Source: Aquimarina mycalae (lineage in GTDB: Bacteria; Bacteroidota; Bacteroidia; Flavobacteriales; Flavobacteriaceae). From it: DNA of 64,000 nucleotides. A program made the translations under genes and the position numbers. Under the pieces are notes generated by a model. That model was not told the DNA's origin and did not search any database. It saw only the letters and a program-made list of their open reading frames with translations. Below, piece after piece: positions 62,202 to 64,000 of the stretch (the stretch's first letter is position 1; every line of letters starts with the position of its first letter). The DNA is taken from the NCBI RefSeq assembly GCF_029906345.1, contig NZ_JARYGY010000006.1, positions 310,001 to 374,000 of the forward strand. Reading direction: 5' to 3'.

Positions 62202-64000
62202 TCATTCTACTTTGACAAATTTATAAGACCACGAACTGGTTTCATCTGTAAGTGATAAAATATAGATTCCTGGGCTTAGATCAGCAACCATAATCTTGTT
62301 CGATTCTTTGCCTTGAGATAATTTCTTACCACTTAGGTCATAAATTGTAAACGTGTAATTTCCATTGGATGTAGAGAAATTAATAACTTCTCGTACTGGA
62401 TTAGGATATGTCATTGGTGTAGGTTGGTCTTCGATATCTTCAATTCCCAAGGTGCTACTAAATTCTGAAGCACCAAGATCGATAGTATTTACAAAACGAT
62501 TATTTCCATTATAGTCAGTAGTCCCATGTGTCGTAATTGTTCCGTTTGGAGGAAAATTTGTATCCCAAAAAGCATCTGTCCAGGTTGTGATGTCGGTTTG
62601 GTTACTGCCAGCATCAATCACAGCAGTAGATACTGCTTGGATATCCAAATTGCCTATGTCAGGATCTGTATAATTCGGATTTTGAGTTATGGATGTGCCA
62701 GGAGCTGATCCCGAAATAGAACTTCCCCACCATAGATTTGTTCCCCAAGAATTATTAGTGTTCGAACTAGGATTAAAATTTTCATGACATTCTGAGGTAG
62801 AAGCTTCTCCAAAGAAAATATTATTGGCAACACGACTGTTTTTTACCCGACTTTGAAAAACCACTTCGCTTCCCCATCCTTTGTTTTTATAAAAAGAATT
62901 ATTGTAAATATAGATCCTAACTGCATCACCGCCACCTCCATTTGGATCATCTTCGGTTTCAGAATATCCACCAGTAATGACTCCATTTTCTTTATTATTA
63001 TACACATAATTATTGATCATTAAGATATCTGAAGTTTCTCGGAAACGATTTTCACTTCCAAACTCAAAACCTAAGTCATTTTCTGCGGATAAATTGCTAT
63101 CAAAAATGATATTACGACCACCATCTACATAGAATCCACCAGCATTTCCTTCATCTGCATTGATTTCTGATTGATACCATGGATTTGCAGGTACACCTAA
63201 CGAAGGGTTTCCGAAAATCGTATTTCGGATAGATCGATTACCACTTACAATACCATTTCTGGCTTGATTATCATCGCCACAAGCAGAACATACGTCATCT
63301 TCAAAACCAATGAAGTCAAAACCAATATTATTATTGTCATGCACATAGTTGTCTATTACTTTAAATCCATTTACGTTTCCGTTTATGGTAAAAGATTCGC
63401 TTGATGAGGTAACACATTCGTATACTTCATTACCAATTAATTCTATATTTTGAATTCCTGCAGTAGTATCACCATAAATTGCAATTCCATTTGCTCCAGG
63501 GCCACAACCACTATTTTGAGTACATGTAGAAAAGTTCTTTATATCGTGAATCTTATTGTTTCGTATAATCAAGTTACTACAAGTGCCTTCTACTAAAATT
63601 CCTATGGGAGTGCTATTGTCATTATTTACTGGATTTGGTGTTTGATAGTTTTGTAATTCGAAACCATCTATGATGAGATAACTTGCTCCAGAAATGGTGA
63701 TCAATCCTTTTCTTCCGTTAGGAGTTATAGAACTTCCGTCTACAATTACATTTCCGATAGCTTGTACAGTAATTGGATTACCAGATGTGCCCGAGTCTGC
63801 ATTGCCATCAAATGTTACAATCTCTGTGTAAGTCCCTGCTTCTACATTTAGTACATCGCCAGCATTTAGTTGGTCTACAGCATATTGTATTGTTTTCCAT
63901 GGGAACCCTTGTGATCCGTCATTATTGTTATTACCATTTATATCAGATACATAATAGGTGTTTTGGGCAGATATTGTAAAAAAGATAAAAGGAAATAGGA
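62202..64000 (-). CDS. T9SS-exported parallel beta-helix protein, 5' end outside the window
   Basis: The frame is open to the window edge (about 599 codons). The first visible residues are a signal peptide tail ending FFTISAQ, so only a few N-terminal residues lie beyond 64000. Mature start 'NTYYVSDINGNNNNDGS', then 'WKTIQYAVDQLNAGDVLNVEAGTY', as in pectate-lyase/DUF1565-type right-handed beta-helix proteins, with repeated Asn-ladder coils ('NNKIHD', 'IGNEVYE', 'NSNLSAEND'). The C-terminal 70 residues are a T9SS type A sorting domain ('YPNPVREVINFS...LSPGIYIL'). Probably a polysaccharide lyase or adhesin; no catalytic site is assignable. Five Cys in two places suggest local disulfides. Confidence 0.88.
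   Translation of the reverse strand, partial: LFPFIFFTISAQNTYYVSDINGNNNNDGSQGFPWKTIQYAVDQLNAGDVLNVEAGTYTEIVTFDGNADSGTSGNPITVQAIGNVIVDGSSITPNGRKGLITISGASYLIIDGFELQNYQTPNPVNNDNSTPIGILVEGTCSNLIIRNNKIHDIKNFSTCTQNSGCGPGANGIAIYGDTTAGIQNIELIGNEVYECVTSSSESFTINGNVNGFKVIDNYVHDNNNIGFDFIGFEDDVCSACGDDNQARNGIVSGNRSIRNTIFGNPSLGVPANPWYQSEINADEGNAGGFYVDGGRNIIFDSNLSAENDLGFEFGSENRFRETSDILMINNYVYNNKENGVITGGYSETEDDPNGGGGDAVRIYIYNNSFYKNKGWGSEVVFQSRVKNSRVANNIFFGEASTSECHENFNPSSNTNNSWGTNLWWGSSISGSAPGTSITQNPNYTDPDIGNLDIQAVSTAVIDAGSNQTDITTWTDAFWDTNFPPNGTITTHGTTDYNGNNRFVNTIDLGASEFSSTLGIEDIEDQPTPMTYPNPVREVINFSTSNGNYTFTIYDLSGKKLSQGKESNKIMVADLSPGIYILSLTDETSSWSYKFVKVE

Noticed and set aside
1..64000. CRISPR array, tRNA, rRNA, insertion sequence or prophage
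   Set aside because: No regularly spaced repeats, cloverleaf, ribosomal sequence, transposase or phage genes were seen by eye; a tRNAscan/Rfam/ISfinder run would settle it.

Overview
The window looks like chromosomal DNA of a marine-type member of the Bacteroidetes, family Flavobacteriaceae. The genus is not determined; an Aquimarina-like organism is only a guess. The evidence is AT-rich DNA, many 'SAQ'-type signal peptides and lipoboxes, promoters of the Bacteroidetes form TTTG-N18-TAnnTTTG (clearest at 49143-49172), few Shine-Dalgarno-like sites, a type IX secretion (T9SS) sorting domain at 62202, and families typical of the phylum (DUF4386, DUF547, DUF2490, DUF3291, LytS/LytTR pairs, hybrid kinases). 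I see no rRNA, tRNA, CRISPR array, IS element or prophage. Most genes lie on the minus strand.

Layout. 1-3.4 kb: an orphan double-glycine-leader Cys-rich peptide, a DUF4386 membrane protein, an Asp/Asn hydroxylase-like protein, and an SRPBCC + VOC pair divergent from a membrane-anchored AraC regulator. 4.6-8.1 kb: a LytTR/LytS two-component pair divergent from a class-C serine hydrolase. 8.2-13.4 kb: an outer-membrane protein/DUF547 pair behind a promoter with an embedded palindrome, then a pentameric ligand-gated ion channel homologue with two unrecognised genes. 13.8-21.2 kb: an isochorismatase-like hydrolase, a REP-like foldback repeat, and a four-gene operon (MBL-fold, BNR/sortilin-like propeller, S9 peptidase, DUF2490). 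21.3-27.7 kb: small hypotheticals, a class-A-type serine hydrolase, an M28 peptidase, and a VWA + MoxR/ChlI-type ATPase pair. 27.7-32.7 kb: two tandem hybrid sensor kinases plus DUF1853. 32.8-43.5 kb: an eight-gene, tightly packed operon of three amidohydrolases, an S33 and an S10 peptidase, a thioredoxin-like protein, DUF3291 and pirin. 43.7-48.9 kb: small metabolic and unknown genes. 49.2-53.6 kb: an ABC-F ATPase and an alcohol dehydrogenase/nitrilase/hydrolase trio. 53.8-60.4 kb: a second hydrolase operon (M28, esterase, M1, arginase-like, TraB/DUF5694-like, alcohol dehydrogenase). 60.5-64 kb: a lipoprotein, an outer-membrane barrel and a T9SS-exported beta-helix protein cut by the window edge.

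How it fits together. The window is dominated by exported hydrolases. Six peptidases of distinct families (S9, S10, S33, M1, two M28), two penicillin-binding/beta-lactamase-fold hydrolases and three amidohydrolases nearly all carry signal peptides or lipoboxes. This suggests periplasmic or surface scavenging of peptides and amides. The points most worth a second look are the kinase paralogue that has lost its phosphoacceptor histidine (Q326 instead of H326) next to an intact twin, the eight-gene peptidase/amidohydrolase operon, the ion-channel cluster, the orphan GG-leader peptide, a bipartite sequence shared by two distant promoter regions, and the foldback repeat.
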